Shown here: piece after piece, positions 53,903-63,859 of the stretch
Position numbering within the stretch: position 1 is the stretch's first letter
Layout of the letters: each line of letters starts with the position of its first letter
Assembly: GCF_000153825.1 (NCBI RefSeq)
Contig: NZ_DS022299.1
Location: 124,001-188,000 of the forward strand
Direction: 5' to 3'
Source: Synechococcus sp. RS9916
GTDB lineage: Bacteria; Cyanobacteriota; Cyanobacteriia; PCC-6307; Cyanobiaceae
DNA length: 64,000 bases
Position numbers and translations under genes: made by a program
Notes under the pieces: model-generated
Databases searched by the model: none
Told to the model about the DNA's origin: nothing
The model's input: the letters and a program-made list of their open reading frames with translations, nothing else

Positions 53903-54049
53903 TGCCCCCATCCCATTCAGGCTTGATGCCCGTGGACCCAGGATGGTTCCCCTGCATCCCGTTGGCTCTGGGCGATTGTGCTTATTTTTTGGCCGCAGAA
54001 AATTCCCTCCCGGGCGGGTGAACGATCGCTACGGAATCGCCCTCCCCTC

Positions 54050-54223
54050 TTAGGCAGAGGTGGCTGCGGTGTCGAGCCGTATGGAGCCGACATCGATCAA
54101 CTGCAGCAGGGTTTGCCGCAACTTCTGCTCTTGGTGGTCAAGGTCCTGACGCAACAACAGAGCGCGGTAATCGGCATCGGAGATGCGGTTGTGGAGGCGC
54201 GCCTCCAGGTAGAGCTCCACCAT
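54050..54223 (-). CDS. Small helical protein
   Basis: A 57-residue protein: MVELYLEARLHNRISDADYR, ALLLRQDLDHQEQKLRQTLL, QLIDVGSIRLDTAATSA. Continuous charged helix. Start at 54223 (54253 gives 10 more residues). Not recognised. Confidence 0.5.
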   Translation of the reverse strand: MVELYLEARLHNRISDADYRALLLRQDLDHQEQKLRQTLLQLIDVGSIRLDTAATSA

Positions 54224-54377
54224 GAATCGGCCCGACGGGGCTGAGCAGGGCATGACCCTATGTGCTGGGCGTTGCGGTCGTGATCGCCGTTGGTTCGGCT
54301 AACCGGCAGCAGGCTGCTGGGCCTCTCGGTTGCCGGCTTGCTTGCGTCACAATCACGATCCGATCGGCACTCAGGCG

Positions 54378-54665
54378 ATGAAAGCGATTGTCAAGGGCAC
54401 TGTGATTGCGGAGAGCACCGATCTTGAAATGGTCGATGGCAATCCCTATTTCCCCCGTGCAGCGATGCGGGCTGCGTACTTCCGTGATTCCAGACTCACC
54501 ACGGTGTGTGGGTGGAAAGGAACCGCCCGTTACTGGGATGTGGTGGTCGATGGAGAGGTTCTCCAGAATGTGGTCTGGAGTTACGAAACCCCCAAGCCGG
54601 CTGCGGAGGCCATCCGTGAACGCTTCGCCTTCTACCGCGGCAAAGGGGTCGACCTGGTGGATTGA
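54378..54665 (+). CDS. DUF427 family protein
   Basis: A 95-residue protein: MKAIVKGTVIAESTDLEMVD, GNPYFPRAAMRAAYFRDSRL, CGWKGTARYWDVVVDGEVLQNVVWSYETPKP. This is the complete DUF427 signature (YFPxxDV/AMxxLxxSxxxTxCxWKGxAxYxxVxVxG, W-x-Y-x-x-P). A small beta protein of unknown function, widespread in bacteria. Start at 54378. Confidence 0.9.
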   Translation: MKAIVKGTVIAESTDLEMVDGNPYFPRAAMRAAYFRDSRLTTVCGWKGTARYWDVVVDGEVLQNVVWSYETPKPAAEAIRERFAFYRGKGVDLVD

Positions 54666-54772
54666 TGGATCCGGTCGATTCGCCGCGGTGGCTGCGTTGC
54701 TGCTTGTGATCGCGTGCAGGCGGTGTCAACGGGTGTGACTCGTAGGATCGGCGGCGCTGTCCATCGCCCCCC

Positions 54773-55360
54773 ATGGCCAATCTCGACCAGGCTCCGAGCC
54801 GCAGCATGCCCAACCTGCTGCACGTGCTGCCGGCCTTCGCCGATGAGGCGGAGCTGCGCCTGAACACGATCGTGGAGCTCAACTCCAACACGATCAACAA
54901 ATACGAGCTGATCACCGAGACCGGTCACCTCAAGCTCGACCGCGTTGGCTATTCCTCCCTGGCGTATCCGTTTGCCTACGGCTGCATTCCCCGCACCTGG
55001 GACGAAGATGGCGATCCTCTCGACATCGAGATCGTGGGCGTGACTGAGCCCCTGATCCCCGGCTCCATCGTTGAAGCCCGCATCATCGGCATCATGACCT
55101 TCGATGACGGCGGTGAAGTCGACGACAAAGTGATCGCCGTGCTTGCGGATGACAAGCGCATGGATCACATCAAGAGCTGGGAAGACCTTGGCGACCACTG
55201 GAAGAAGGAAACCACCTACTACTGGGAGCACTACAAGGATCTGAAGAAGCCTGGCACCTGCAGCGTCAACGGCTTCTTCGGCACTGAGAAGGCTGTGGAG
55301 ATCATCAAGAGCTGCGAGGCCCGTTATATGGCTGAGATCGACCCCAAGCTGGTCGACTGA
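54773..55360 (+). CDS. ppa: Inorganic pyrophosphatase (family I)
   Basis: A 195-residue soluble enzyme. VVELNSNTINKYELITETGHLKLDRV matches the EIP.gs..KYE.....g...vDR family pattern; YGCIPRTWDEDGDPLDIEIVG has the Asp ligands D-x-D-x-x-D; DDKVIAVLADDKRMD has the last Asp/Lys. It removes PPi made by biosynthesis. Length and motifs are normal. A terminator follows. Confidence 0.95.
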   Translation: MANLDQAPSRSMPNLLHVLPAFADEAELRLNTIVELNSNTINKYELITETGHLKLDRVGYSSLAYPFAYGCIPRTWDEDGDPLDIEIVGVTEPLIPGSIVEARIIGIMTFDDGGEVDDKVIAVLADDKRMDHIKSWEDLGDHWKKETTYYWEHYKDLKKPGTCSVNGFFGTEKAVEIIKSCEARYMAEIDPKLVD

Positions 55361-55389
55361 GTTCAGGCGCAGGCGTCTTGATACAGAAC

Positions 55390-55412
55390 AGGCGGGGGAG
55401 ACCCCGCCTTTG
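55390..55412 (+). terminator. Terminator of ppa
   Basis: AGGCGGGG-GAGA-CCCCGCCT followed by TTGCTTTG. Plus-strand intrinsic terminator 30 bases after the ppa stop. Confidence 0.8.
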
Positions 55413-55488
55413 CTTTGTCTTCATGCCGTCAGTGCTGTTTTTTCTCTGACCGATATTTAGGTTGAGACCAGCGGGTCTAGCGGGTCTC

Positions 55489-56016
55489 ATGTCAATTCGC
55501 GTTGTGTCGGTTTTCCGTTCGTCTGCGGCTGTGTTGGCGGCGTCCCTGGTGGTGTCTGTGGCAGCTCCAGTCGTGACCAGAGCGGCTGATCCCCAGGTGG
55601 CGAGTCTCACCGTGGGAGCAGAAACCCGCATTCATCTCGATCTGGCCAGCCGCAGGATCAGCGTGATCCGTGATGGCCAGCAACTGGGCCTGTGGCCTGT
55701 GGCCATTGGAGATCCCAAGACCCCCACCCCGGCAGGGGTCTTCAAGGTGGAGAACATGCGGATCAATCCGCAGTACCAGAGCACCAAGTCGGGCAAGGTG
55801 CATCCTGTCACCGGTCCTGGTGGTCCCCTGGGGCACCGCTGGATCGGGTTCCTGCAGCAAGGGGAGAATCAGTTCGGAATCCACGGCACCCCTTGGCCTC
55901 ACTGGGTGAAGATCCGCGCGGCTGTCTCCAATGGGTGTGTCCGCATGCTGAATGCCCACGTCCAGCAGCTCTATGACCTGGTGGACGTGGGCACTCCAGT
56001 GATGATCACCCGCTGA
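55489..56016 (+). CDS. L,D-transpeptidase (YkuD family), secreted
   Basis: A 175-residue protein with a signal peptide (SSAAVLAASLVVSVAAPVVT). The YkuD domain has LDLASRRISVIRDGQQLG, IGDPKTPTPAGVFKV, and the catalytic stretch FGIHGTPWPHWVKIRAAVSNGCVRM (His-Gly-Thr ... Ser-x-Gly-Cys-x-Arg). It forms 3-3 peptidoglycan cross-links in relatives. No LysM or other binding domain. Convergent with hemC, 19 bases apart. Confidence 0.93.
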   Translation: MSIRVVSVFRSSAAVLAASLVVSVAAPVVTRAADPQVASLTVGAETRIHLDLASRRISVIRDGQQLGLWPVAIGDPKTPTPAGVFKVENMRINPQYQSTKSGKVHPVTGPGGPLGHRWIGFLQQGENQFGIHGTPWPHWVKIRAAVSNGCVRMLNAHVQQLYDLVDVGTPVMITR

Positions 56017-56035
56017 CGCGGGGATCAGTTGTTGA

Positions 56036-56986
56036 TCACTGAGGGCGCATTTCCTCGAAAATCTCCTTGAGGATTTCGCCGGCGCCCTGGCCTTTGAGGG
56101 TGTCTGCCAGTTGTTTGCCGATCGCCTCAGCATCAGCGGTCGTGCCGCTGGCCTGATCGCGGATCAGACGTTTGCCATCGAGGCTGGCCACCATGCCGGT
56201 GAGCGTCAGGGTGTCGCCGTCGATCACGGTGTTCACACCGATCGGCACCTGGCAGCCTCCTTCGAGTTCGCGCAGGAACGACCGTTCCGCCAGGCAGCGG
56301 GCGGCGGTGGGAGCGTGCTCCAGCACCTTGATCAACTCGAGCACTTCCGGGCTGCCTTCCACGCATTCGATGCCCAGGGCCCCTTGGCCCACGGCATGCA
56401 GTGAGATCTCGCTGGGAATGATCTGGTGAATGCGATCGCCGAAGCCCAGGCGGGTCAGGCCTGCAGCAGCAAGGATCAGGCAGTCGTATTCGCCGGAATC
56501 GAGCTTCTCGAGGCGGGTGATCACATTGCCGCGCACATCCTTGAACTCAAGGTGGGGGTAGTGGTGACGCAGCTGCGCCAGGCGACGCAGGGAGCTGGTG
56601 CCCACCACCGAGCCCGCAGGCAGGGTGTCCAGCTTGTATTGCGCGTTCTTGGCGTTCACCGCCAGGGCGTCAGCGGGATCTTCCCGTTCTGTGATGCAGC
56701 CCAGCATCAGGCCTTCCGGCAGGTTGGTGGGGAGATCCTTGAGGGAGTGAACGGCGATCTCGGCCCGGCCCACCAGCATCTGGGCTTCCAGTTCCTTGGT
56801 GAACAGGCCCTTGTCGCCGATCTTGGCCAGCGCCACATCCAGGATCTTGTCGCCCTGGGTCGCCATGGCTTCCACGGAAATGGCCAAGCCGGGGTGAGCC
56901 TTCTCCAGCTCGGCTTTCACCCAATTGGTCTGCACCATGGCCAGCTGGCTTCGGCGGGAGGCGATGCGCAGTTGCTCGAGGGCCAT
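56036..56986 (-). CDS. hemC: Porphobilinogen deaminase (hydroxymethylbilane synthase)
   Basis: A 316-residue enzyme of tetrapyrrole synthesis (four PBG to hydroxymethylbilane). [20 protein letters not shown] at the start, [71 protein letters not shown], and [17 protein letters not shown] with the Cys that carries the dipyrromethane cofactor. Complete and of normal length. It supplies chlorophyll, haem and bilin pathways. Confidence 0.97.
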   Translation of the reverse strand: MALEQLRIASRRSQLAMVQTNWVKAELEKAHPGLAISVEAMATQGDKILDVALAKIGDKGLFTKELEAQMLVGRAEIAVHSLKDLPTNLPEGLMLGCITEREDPADALAVNAKNAQYKLDTLPAGSVVGTSSLRRLAQLRHHYPHLEFKDVRGNVITRLEKLDSGEYDCLILAAAGLTRLGFGDRIHQIIPSEISLHAVGQGALGIECVEGSPEVLELIKVLEHAPTAARCLAERSFLRELEGGCQVPIGVNTVIDGDTLTLTGMVASLDGKRLIRDQASGTTADAEAIGKQLADTLKGQGAGEILKEIFEEMRPQ

Positions 56987-57069
56987 GAACAGTCACTAGC
57001 AGCCGCCCAGACTACGCAGTCGAGCTCTCAGCTTTACGATTCGCCATATGTCGAGATGAGGTCGTCTCC

Positions 57070-57558
57070 ATGCCAGGTCCGGTGGTGAACGGCGTCCGTC
57101 AGAACGGCTCCGTCAATCCAGTGCCGCAGCAGCCCGCCGCCGCAGAGGATGCACCTTTTCTTCCCCTGCTGGCTGAAGGCACGATCAAGCTGTTGTTGCT
57201 CTGCAGCGGTCAGCTTGTGATCGCCCGCCTGCGCAACACCACCGATCGGGACGGTGCGCCGGCCTATCAGTTGCTGCGGCCTCTTGAGGTGCAACCCAAG
57301 CGCGCCATCGATGCCGATGAGGCTGCTGCTGGGGCCAATGCGTCGAGTGGATGGCTGCTGTCTCCGTTTCTGGCTGGTCTCACGTCCCAGAGCAACCTGG
57401 TGCTGTTTAAAGGTGCTGTGGCCTCCATCCTCGACCCGGAGCCTCGTTTGATTCAGGCCTACACCACGCGTACCAATCAGGAATGCCCTCCTTCCGACAC
57501 CCCTGTGGAGCGGTTGAAGCGCGCCTTTCAGGAATTCACCGACAGCATTGAGGCTTGA
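57070..57558 (+). CDS. Conserved cyanobacterial-type hypothetical protein
   Basis: A 162-residue protein: FLPLLAEGTIKLLLLCSGQL, VIARLRNTTDRDGAPAYQLL, RPLEVQPKRAID, then WLLSPFLAGLTSQSNLVLFKGAVASILDP, TRTNQECPPSDTPVERLKRA. The first half looks Sm-like (beta strands around a G-D-like turn). It is likely conserved near hemC in this group. Function unknown. Confidence 0.68.
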   Translation: MPGPVVNGVRQNGSVNPVPQQPAAAEDAPFLPLLAEGTIKLLLLCSGQLVIARLRNTTDRDGAPAYQLLRPLEVQPKRAIDADEAAAGANASSGWLLSPFLAGLTSQSNLVLFKGAVASILDPEPRLIQAYTTRTNQECPPSDTPVERLKRAFQEFTDSIEA

Positions 57559-57603
57559 GGGTTGGCGTTCGTTGCTGGGGCGGCCGCCCCTTAAGCCGTC
57601 GCC

Positions 57604-57942
57604 TCAGGGGCGTTGTTCGACCGCCAGCATCTGGGTGGTGGCCTCCTCTTCCGCGGTAAATGCCACGTCGGGGATTGCCGCGTCGATCGACCTGCGGAAA
57701 TAGAGCAGCACCTGGTCGCCGATCTTGCCTTCGTAGTAGTGCTGCCAGCCCCGCTTCCCGTAGATGTTCAGCAGGTTCTGGACCTGCAAGGGTGTGTTGG
57801 TGGCCTGACTGTTTTGGTAGTGGCTGGCAAATTCCTTTTCAAGGAATTCCTTCGACACCTTGAGTTGTTCGCTGGCCTTCACCGGATCAGGGGCCGGAAT
57901 CGGCGTCACGTTCACACCCACCACCCGGTACTCGTAGGCCAT
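57604..57942 (-). CDS. Small conserved-looking protein
   Basis: A 112-residue protein: MAYEYRVVGVNVTPIPAPDP, VKASEQLKVSKEFLEKEFAS, NIYGKRGWQHYYEGKIGDQVLLYFRRSID. The GKRGWxxxxxxxxxxxLLYFRR end resembles DUF4177-type small proteins. Function unknown. Confidence 0.65.
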   Translation of the reverse strand: MAYEYRVVGVNVTPIPAPDPVKASEQLKVSKEFLEKEFASHYQNSQATNTPLQVQNLLNIYGKRGWQHYYEGKIGDQVLLYFRRSIDAAIPDVAFTAEEEATTQMLAVEQRP

Positions 57943-58020
57943 CGCTCTCCACCAAAAGTGGCCTCACCCTAAGGGCTTTTTTGGGGGCTTCTTGGGCTTT
58001 GTGGCCGTGTCACCGCGCGG

Positions 58021-58036
58021 TGTGATCGTGCTCACG
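58021..58036 (+). promoter_or_regulatory. CRP-like palindrome upstream of 58088
   Basis: TGTGATCGTGCTCACG (TGTGA-N6-TCACG) lies 52 bases before the start of the secreted protein gene. It differs by one base from the palindrome that ends each full repeat B copy. CRP-family regulators of cyanobacteria recognise TGTGA-N6-TCACA. Confidence 0.5.
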
Positions 58037-58087
58037 GTGTGCACCCTGCGCTCTCCATAGCTTGCGGCTGTGATCAGGAGCGGCTGG

Positions 58088-58831
58088 ATGAATCGGTTCG
58101 GTTTCGTTTTGGCGGCGATGGTGGCCTTGCTGCCGCTGGCTCATGCAATCCCCGCTCAGTCGGGCCCTGCTCAGACGGTGTCCGCCTGTGGTTCTTCCGG
58201 TGACTTCCTCGTCCCGCCGCCATCGGGTTCCGGGAGCGGCGTGCCGCTGGGGCGTCTGGTGGTGCGGGATGGCCGTGTTGACCAGCGGGTTTGGCAGCAG
58301 CCACAGCAGCGCTGTGGTCTTGCCTTCAAAGGCGTGTTGGGCCAAGAGCAGCAGGGCTTGGCGTTGGGTGCATTTCGTTATCGCCTTCTGCCTGATGAGC
58401 AGGTGCTTGTGCTCGAATCGTGGGCTCTGTTCGGGCCGGTTGGTCGCGCTTACTACCGTCCCGAGCCGCGTCAGCAGAAGCCGCTTCCCCTTCAGACCCT
58501 GCAGCGCTGGGAAGAGCAGTGTCTCGTGCAGGCCAACTACCGCCCGGTGGATCTGGCGCCCATCAAGGGCCGCCCCCTGCACTACCGCCTTGTGAAGAAC
58601 GGCTGGGTTTATCGCGTCAGCTGGGATGCACAGCAGCTGCGGTGCAGGACCGGTTCGCTTGGGCGACTCGAGGAGGGCCCGTCGCCCCTTGTCTCTTCCC
58701 ATGGGTTTCGGCTTGAACAGGATCAGCTGATCGAAACCGTTCGCTTGGGCGGCTCTCGGGGTGCCAGTGCCCGTTACGCAACCCGTCGCTACCTGCCGGT
58801 CACCGCTGACAACCCACAGAAGGAGCGCTAG
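58088..58831 (+). CDS. Secreted hypothetical protein
   Basis: A 247-residue protein with a signal peptide (MNRFGFVLAAMVALLPLAHA). The mature part carries 6 Cys and repeats of a beta motif (SGVPLGRLVVRDGRVDQRVW, FRYRLLPDEQVLVLESWALF, LHYRLVKNGWVYRVSWDAQQ, HGFRLEQDQLIETVRLGGSR). Possibly a beta-propeller-like or binding protein. Not recognised. A CRP-like site lies upstream. Confidence 0.62.
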   Translation: MNRFGFVLAAMVALLPLAHAIPAQSGPAQTVSACGSSGDFLVPPPSGSGSGVPLGRLVVRDGRVDQRVWQQPQQRCGLAFKGVLGQEQQGLALGAFRYRLLPDEQVLVLESWALFGPVGRAYYRPEPRQQKPLPLQTLQRWEEQCLVQANYRPVDLAPIKGRPLHYRLVKNGWVYRVSWDAQQLRCRTGSLGRLEEGPSPLVSSHGFRLEQDQLIETVRLGGSRGASARYATRRYLPVTADNPQKER

Positions 58832-58857
58832 AACATTTGTATTGATAGAGGTGTCTG

Positions 58858-59148
58858 GTGAGCGTTGATCGTGCTGCTCGTCCCCGTCCGGACGCTTTGG
58901 ATGTCCCGCCGGTGTTTCTCAGTGTGCGTCCTGGCGATTTTGTGATTGTGGCCAAAGCCACGCAGGTCGCCCTGCACGACGACGGCGATTGGTGGATGGG
59001 GCAGGTGGTGTTTTGCGAGGGCGGTGCCCGAGACCCCCGGGTGAACAGTCTGTTTCAGATCGCGGACGTGGACGACGGTTGCATTCACTGGGTCAATGCT
59101 GACCAGGTCACCCATGTGCTCCATGGGATGGACGGTCTGATCGCCTAG
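58858..59148 (+). CDS. DUF3104 family protein, copy 2
   Basis: A 96-residue protein: PPVFLSVRPGDFVIVAKATQ, DWWMGQVVFCEGGARDPRVN, SLFQIADVDDGCIHWVNADQ, VTHVLHGMDGLIA. Same DUF3104 family as 45753-46043, with a different N-terminus and an extra Cys. The family is typical of marine picocyanobacteria; function unknown. The next gene starts 9 bases after its stop. Confidence 0.83.
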   Translation: MSVDRAARPRPDALDVPPVFLSVRPGDFVIVAKATQVALHDDGDWWMGQVVFCEGGARDPRVNSLFQIADVDDGCIHWVNADQVTHVLHGMDGLIA

Positions 59149-59157
59149 CGCCTGGGG

Positions 59158-59868
59158 GTGGCCCGTTGCTGGAGCCTTGGGCGCCAGCATGGACGCAGCA
59201 GCAGCGCCCTGGTGGTGGATCTTCCCTTTGGTTTGATCATCGAATCCTCCGCGGATGGGCGATTGCGGGTGGGCCAGTCCCCGTCATTGGGGTCGCCCAT
59301 CGCGCTGCGTTTTGACGACAACGGTGAACTCCAGCCTGTCGCGACGGCTGGCAACGGGGAGGAGGAGGTCGGGGCTTCCGCCAAGAATGCTGCGGCGCTG
59401 ATTGAGCAGGCCTGTCGCTTTGATCGCTATTCCGCTGCGCTGCGGGCGATCGAAGAATTGCTGGCGCTGCAGCTGGAGGCTGGGGTCAAGCATCTGCAGC
59501 GAACGCAGCAGGAGGGCCATTCCCAGGGGCAACGGATGCTGCCGATCCTGGCGGCCCAGAAAGCGGCCAAGCGTCAGCTGCATCAGGCGCTCGTTTTGCT
59601 GCACGGCGATGAGCAGGCCGCGACGCGTTTTGCCGTTGGGATCAAGTCGCTGTGTTCGAACTACAGCGAGGAGATCGAGCTCTGCATTCGTGTGCTGGCG
59701 GCTGTGGAAACGTTTCTGGTGCGGGCCGGAACTTGGTTCGCGGCCCAGGCCATGGACCAGTGCTTGGACTCTTCAACGGTGGCGGCTTTGGTCACCTTCA
59801 GTGCAGCAGGCTCGCAAGCCAATGCAGCCAGGGGGCTGTTGCAGGACGCTTTGCAGTATTGGGAGTGA
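59158..59868 (+). CDS. Hypothetical helical protein
   Basis: A 236-residue protein from a GTG. The first 60 residues are a beta pattern (SALVVDLPFGLIIESSADGR, PIALRFDDNGELQP), then long helices (AALIEQACRFDRYSAALRAI, EELLALQLEAGVKHLQ, QKAAKRQLHQALVLLHGDEQ). Probably a two-domain soluble protein; follows the DUF3104 gene closely. Not recognised. Confidence 0.58.
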   Translation: MARCWSLGRQHGRSSSALVVDLPFGLIIESSADGRLRVGQSPSLGSPIALRFDDNGELQPVATAGNGEEEVGASAKNAAALIEQACRFDRYSAALRAIEELLALQLEAGVKHLQRTQQEGHSQGQRMLPILAAQKAAKRQLHQALVLLHGDEQAATRFAVGIKSLCSNYSEEIELCIRVLAAVETFLVRAGTWFAAQAMDQCLDSSTVAALVTFSAAGSQANAARGLLQDALQYWE

Positions 59869-59963
59869 AATCCTGCAAGTCGAGCGGCCTGAGGGGCTGG
59901 CATGGCGATCGGTTGCCCCGCCTGGTGGCCATGGCCAACCTGTGATCAGCCGTTTGCGATGTC

Positions 59964-60443
59964 ATGGCCTCGGATCAGGATCAAACACTGATGCGTGAGG
60001 CGATCCGGCTGATGCGCGACGCCGGTGTGGTGAAGAAAACAGGAGGGCCTTTCGGTGCTGTGGTCGCTAAGGACGGAGAGGTGGTGGCAGCAGCAGGAAA
60101 CAGTGTGGTGAGGGATCTTGACCCCAGTGCTCACGCAGAGGTCAACGCGATCCGGGCGGCTTGCAAAAAACTTGGAACCTGGGATCTCAGTGGTTGTGTG
60201 ATGTACACAAGCTGTGAGTGTTGTCCAATGTGTTACGCCACCGCGTATTGGGCTGGGATTCGCACGGTGTTCTATGCCGCTGCATGGTCGGATTACAGCG
60301 ATTTGTTCTCGGATCAGGCGATCAATGAGGACATGCAACAGCCCAAAGACAAGCGCGATATCAAGCTCATGCAACTTCTTCAGGGTGAGGCCTGTGAGGT
60401 CTGGAAAGAATTCCGTTTGCTCCCTGATGGGGCGCGTTACTGA
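59964..60443 (+). CDS. Cytidine/guanine deaminase-like nucleoside deaminase
   Basis: A 159-residue zinc enzyme. LDPSAHAEVNAIRAACKKLG gives the HAE proton-shuttle and zinc His, and MYTSCECCPMCYATAYWAGI the C-x-x-C zinc pair. The length and the AVVAKDGEVVAAAGNSVVRD start match GuaD/CodA-like deaminases (guanine or cytosine nucleoside). The substrate cannot be fixed from sequence. It is followed 5 bases later by the ABM-like gene, probably one operon. Confidence 0.85.
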   Translation: MASDQDQTLMREAIRLMRDAGVVKKTGGPFGAVVAKDGEVVAAAGNSVVRDLDPSAHAEVNAIRAACKKLGTWDLSGCVMYTSCECCPMCYATAYWAGIRTVFYAAAWSDYSDLFSDQAINEDMQQPKDKRDIKLMQLLQGEACEVWKEFRLLPDGARY

Positions 60444-60448
60444 ATGCT

Positions 60449-61111
60449 ATGGCTCCGTTGAGTGATTCCGAATTGTTTGATTCGGGTCATTTTGTGTACA
60501 CCATTCATAGTGTGATTCCTTGCGAGAGTCGGCAGTCATTTGAAGACTTTCAGCGTGAAATGAATGAGGTCGCCAATCGTTTTGAGGGATACCGCGGTCA
60601 ATCCATTTCATTTCAGGAAAAAGAGGATGGCCAGCATGTGCTGGCAACAACGCGGATTGTGTTCGAGGCTCTGGATCAATGCCTGCATTGGCTAGACAGT
60701 CCACAGCGACGGGGGTTGTTGCATCAGGCTGAAACCTTGATGAATTATCGCTATCAAGGAACTCTTGAGGCGGATTCCTTTGATCAGTGGATTCAGATGA
60801 GGCAGCCTAAAAAGGTTCCGATCTGGAAGGTCAATCTGCTGGTTTGGTTAGCGCTATATCCCTCGGTAATGTTATTAACGGTTTTTGGCAGCTCTAGCCT
60901 TGGTCGATTGCCTTTGCCATTGAATATGTTGATTGGCAATCTGATCACTGTTCTGCTGACCGGTCATTTTTTGGTTCCATGGCTTAGTCGTCTTTACGGG
61001 AATTGGCTTCACTCGCAGTCTCTCCGCCTGGCTTGGCTTGGGACTGTTTCGGTGTTTGTGATGCAGGTCGTTCTTCTAGGCCTTTTTTCATCCTTGCCTG
61101 GGATGTTGTGA
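60449..61111 (+). CDS. ABM-like domain fused to membrane helices
   Basis: A 220-residue protein. The first 110 residues look like an antibiotic-biosynthesis-monooxygenase fold (VYTIHSVIPCESRQSFEDFQ, REMNEVANRFEGYRGQSISF). The rest has membrane helices (VNLLVWLALYPSVMLLTVFG, LNMLIGNLITVLLTGHFLVPWLSRLYGNW, LGTVSVFVMQVVLLGLFSS). Similar ABM-membrane fusions occur in bacteria with unknown roles. Coupled to the deaminase gene. Confidence 0.68.
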   Translation: MAPLSDSELFDSGHFVYTIHSVIPCESRQSFEDFQREMNEVANRFEGYRGQSISFQEKEDGQHVLATTRIVFEALDQCLHWLDSPQRRGLLHQAETLMNYRYQGTLEADSFDQWIQMRQPKKVPIWKVNLLVWLALYPSVMLLTVFGSSSLGRLPLPLNMLIGNLITVLLTGHFLVPWLSRLYGNWLHSQSLRLAWLGTVSVFVMQVVLLGLFSSLPGML

Positions 61112-61306
61112 GATGTTTCGTTGCTCAGGTTTCAAGTGCCCTAGCTTCTCCAATCGAGATTGTTGCGGGCATACTTTCCTGAGCACATCGCTTCTTGAAG
61201 CCGTGTTGTCTTGCAACCTTGCCGTGATGCGCTGCAGATGGTCTGCTTCCCCTGTCAGTTGTTTGCCGATGTGAGCTAGGTGCAGGTTGGTCAGGCTCTT
61301 GGTGGG

Positions 61307-62307
61307 ATGGTGATCCGCGCTTTGATCGCATCGGTCTGGCTTGGGGCTGCGCCACTGATGGCTCAGCCGAGCCCCCCTACGAGTAACCCGGCTGCATCGC
61401 AAAAAGCTCCTGGCACCGGGGAGTTGGGGCGTTTGTTGGGCCTGCCTGCTGATGGTGCTCTGCGCATCAGCGGTGTTTGGGTTGGCAATGGCACCTCCCA
61501 GTGGGCAGGAGGTGTGTCCGACCAGAACGGCGTCAATGGTGCTCAGGAATTCCTGCTGGAAGCGAGTTTGGATCTGGGTAAAGCCATCGGTCTGGATCAC
61601 ACCTGGATCTGGGTTCAGGGTCTGCAGGTGAACACCACAAGCGATGCAGGTTTGGTGACAGGCAGTGTGCAGGGGTCTAACAGCCTCACAACACCACCAC
61701 CTTGGAATCGTTCGGAATTGTTTGAGTTCGCGGTCCGCAAGGATTTTTGGGATGGACGGCTCCGTTTGATTGCAGGAAAGCAGTCAGCCAGTATCACGTT
61801 TGCCAACATCAACCGCCCTGATCAAACGACAGACCCTCGTTATCAGGTGGTGAATCTGTGGTCTGCCAAGACAGCGTTCCCACCAATTGCTTTGCCGAAC
61901 TGGGTGCATGGGGGGTGTATGCATTGCTGACTCAGCGTTTGTCCAGTTTTCGCCCCGAGCAAGACAGCAGTGGGATCACGAGTTTTCTCAGTGCTGGATG
62001 GTCGCCATCGATCAGCAATCACATGGGTGCGTCTGTCACGGCCGGACTCACGGCGATTGGGCCTTTGGAAAGCCGCCCGAATGACAGCATTGGTGTTGGC
62101 CTGGCCTGGGCTGAGATCAACCGAACTCAGCCATTTCTGGAGGCTGAGTTCAATGCCAATGAGTTGATGTTGCAGGGGTATGTGCAAGTCGCTCTTGCTG
62201 ACTGGCTGTATCTGCAACCCACGATCACCGTGCTTCCTCTGGTGGGGGATCGCGATGCTGAGGATGACTCGCTGAGCGGCTTGCTTCAACTCACGATGCT
62301 GTTTTAA
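61307..62307 (+). pseudogene. OprB-like porin, frameshifted and internally deleted
   Basis: Two frames make up one gene. The first has a signal peptide (MVIRALIASVWLGAAPLMAQ) and porin sequence (ASLDLGKAIGLDHTWIWVQGL, FEFAVRKDFWDGRLRLIAGK), ending prematurely at 61930. The second frame, open from about 61900, continues ELGAWGVYALLTQRLSSFRP to the C-terminal strand LSGLLQLTMLF. In OprB carbohydrate porins the segment between these parts is much longer, so about 100 or more residues are missing. Likely not functional. Start and end are natural. Confidence 0.75.
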
Positions 62308-62350
62308 GTGGACGGTGAGTTTGGCCGATTTCTATTGTTTTCTAGGCATT

Positions 62351-62374
62351 AAAAAACCCAGTGCATGACTGGGT
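62351..62374 (-). terminator. Terminator of rpoD
   Basis: ACCCAGT-GCATG-ACTGGGT with six A at its left; U tract on the minus strand. It ends the rpoD transcript and separates it from the porin remnant. Confidence 0.85.
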
Positions 62375-62419
62375 GAAGTGGAGAGGATGGGAAGAGCCGG
62401 GGTGGCTCTTGCTCCTTGA

Positions 62420-63859
<1,440 letters not shown>

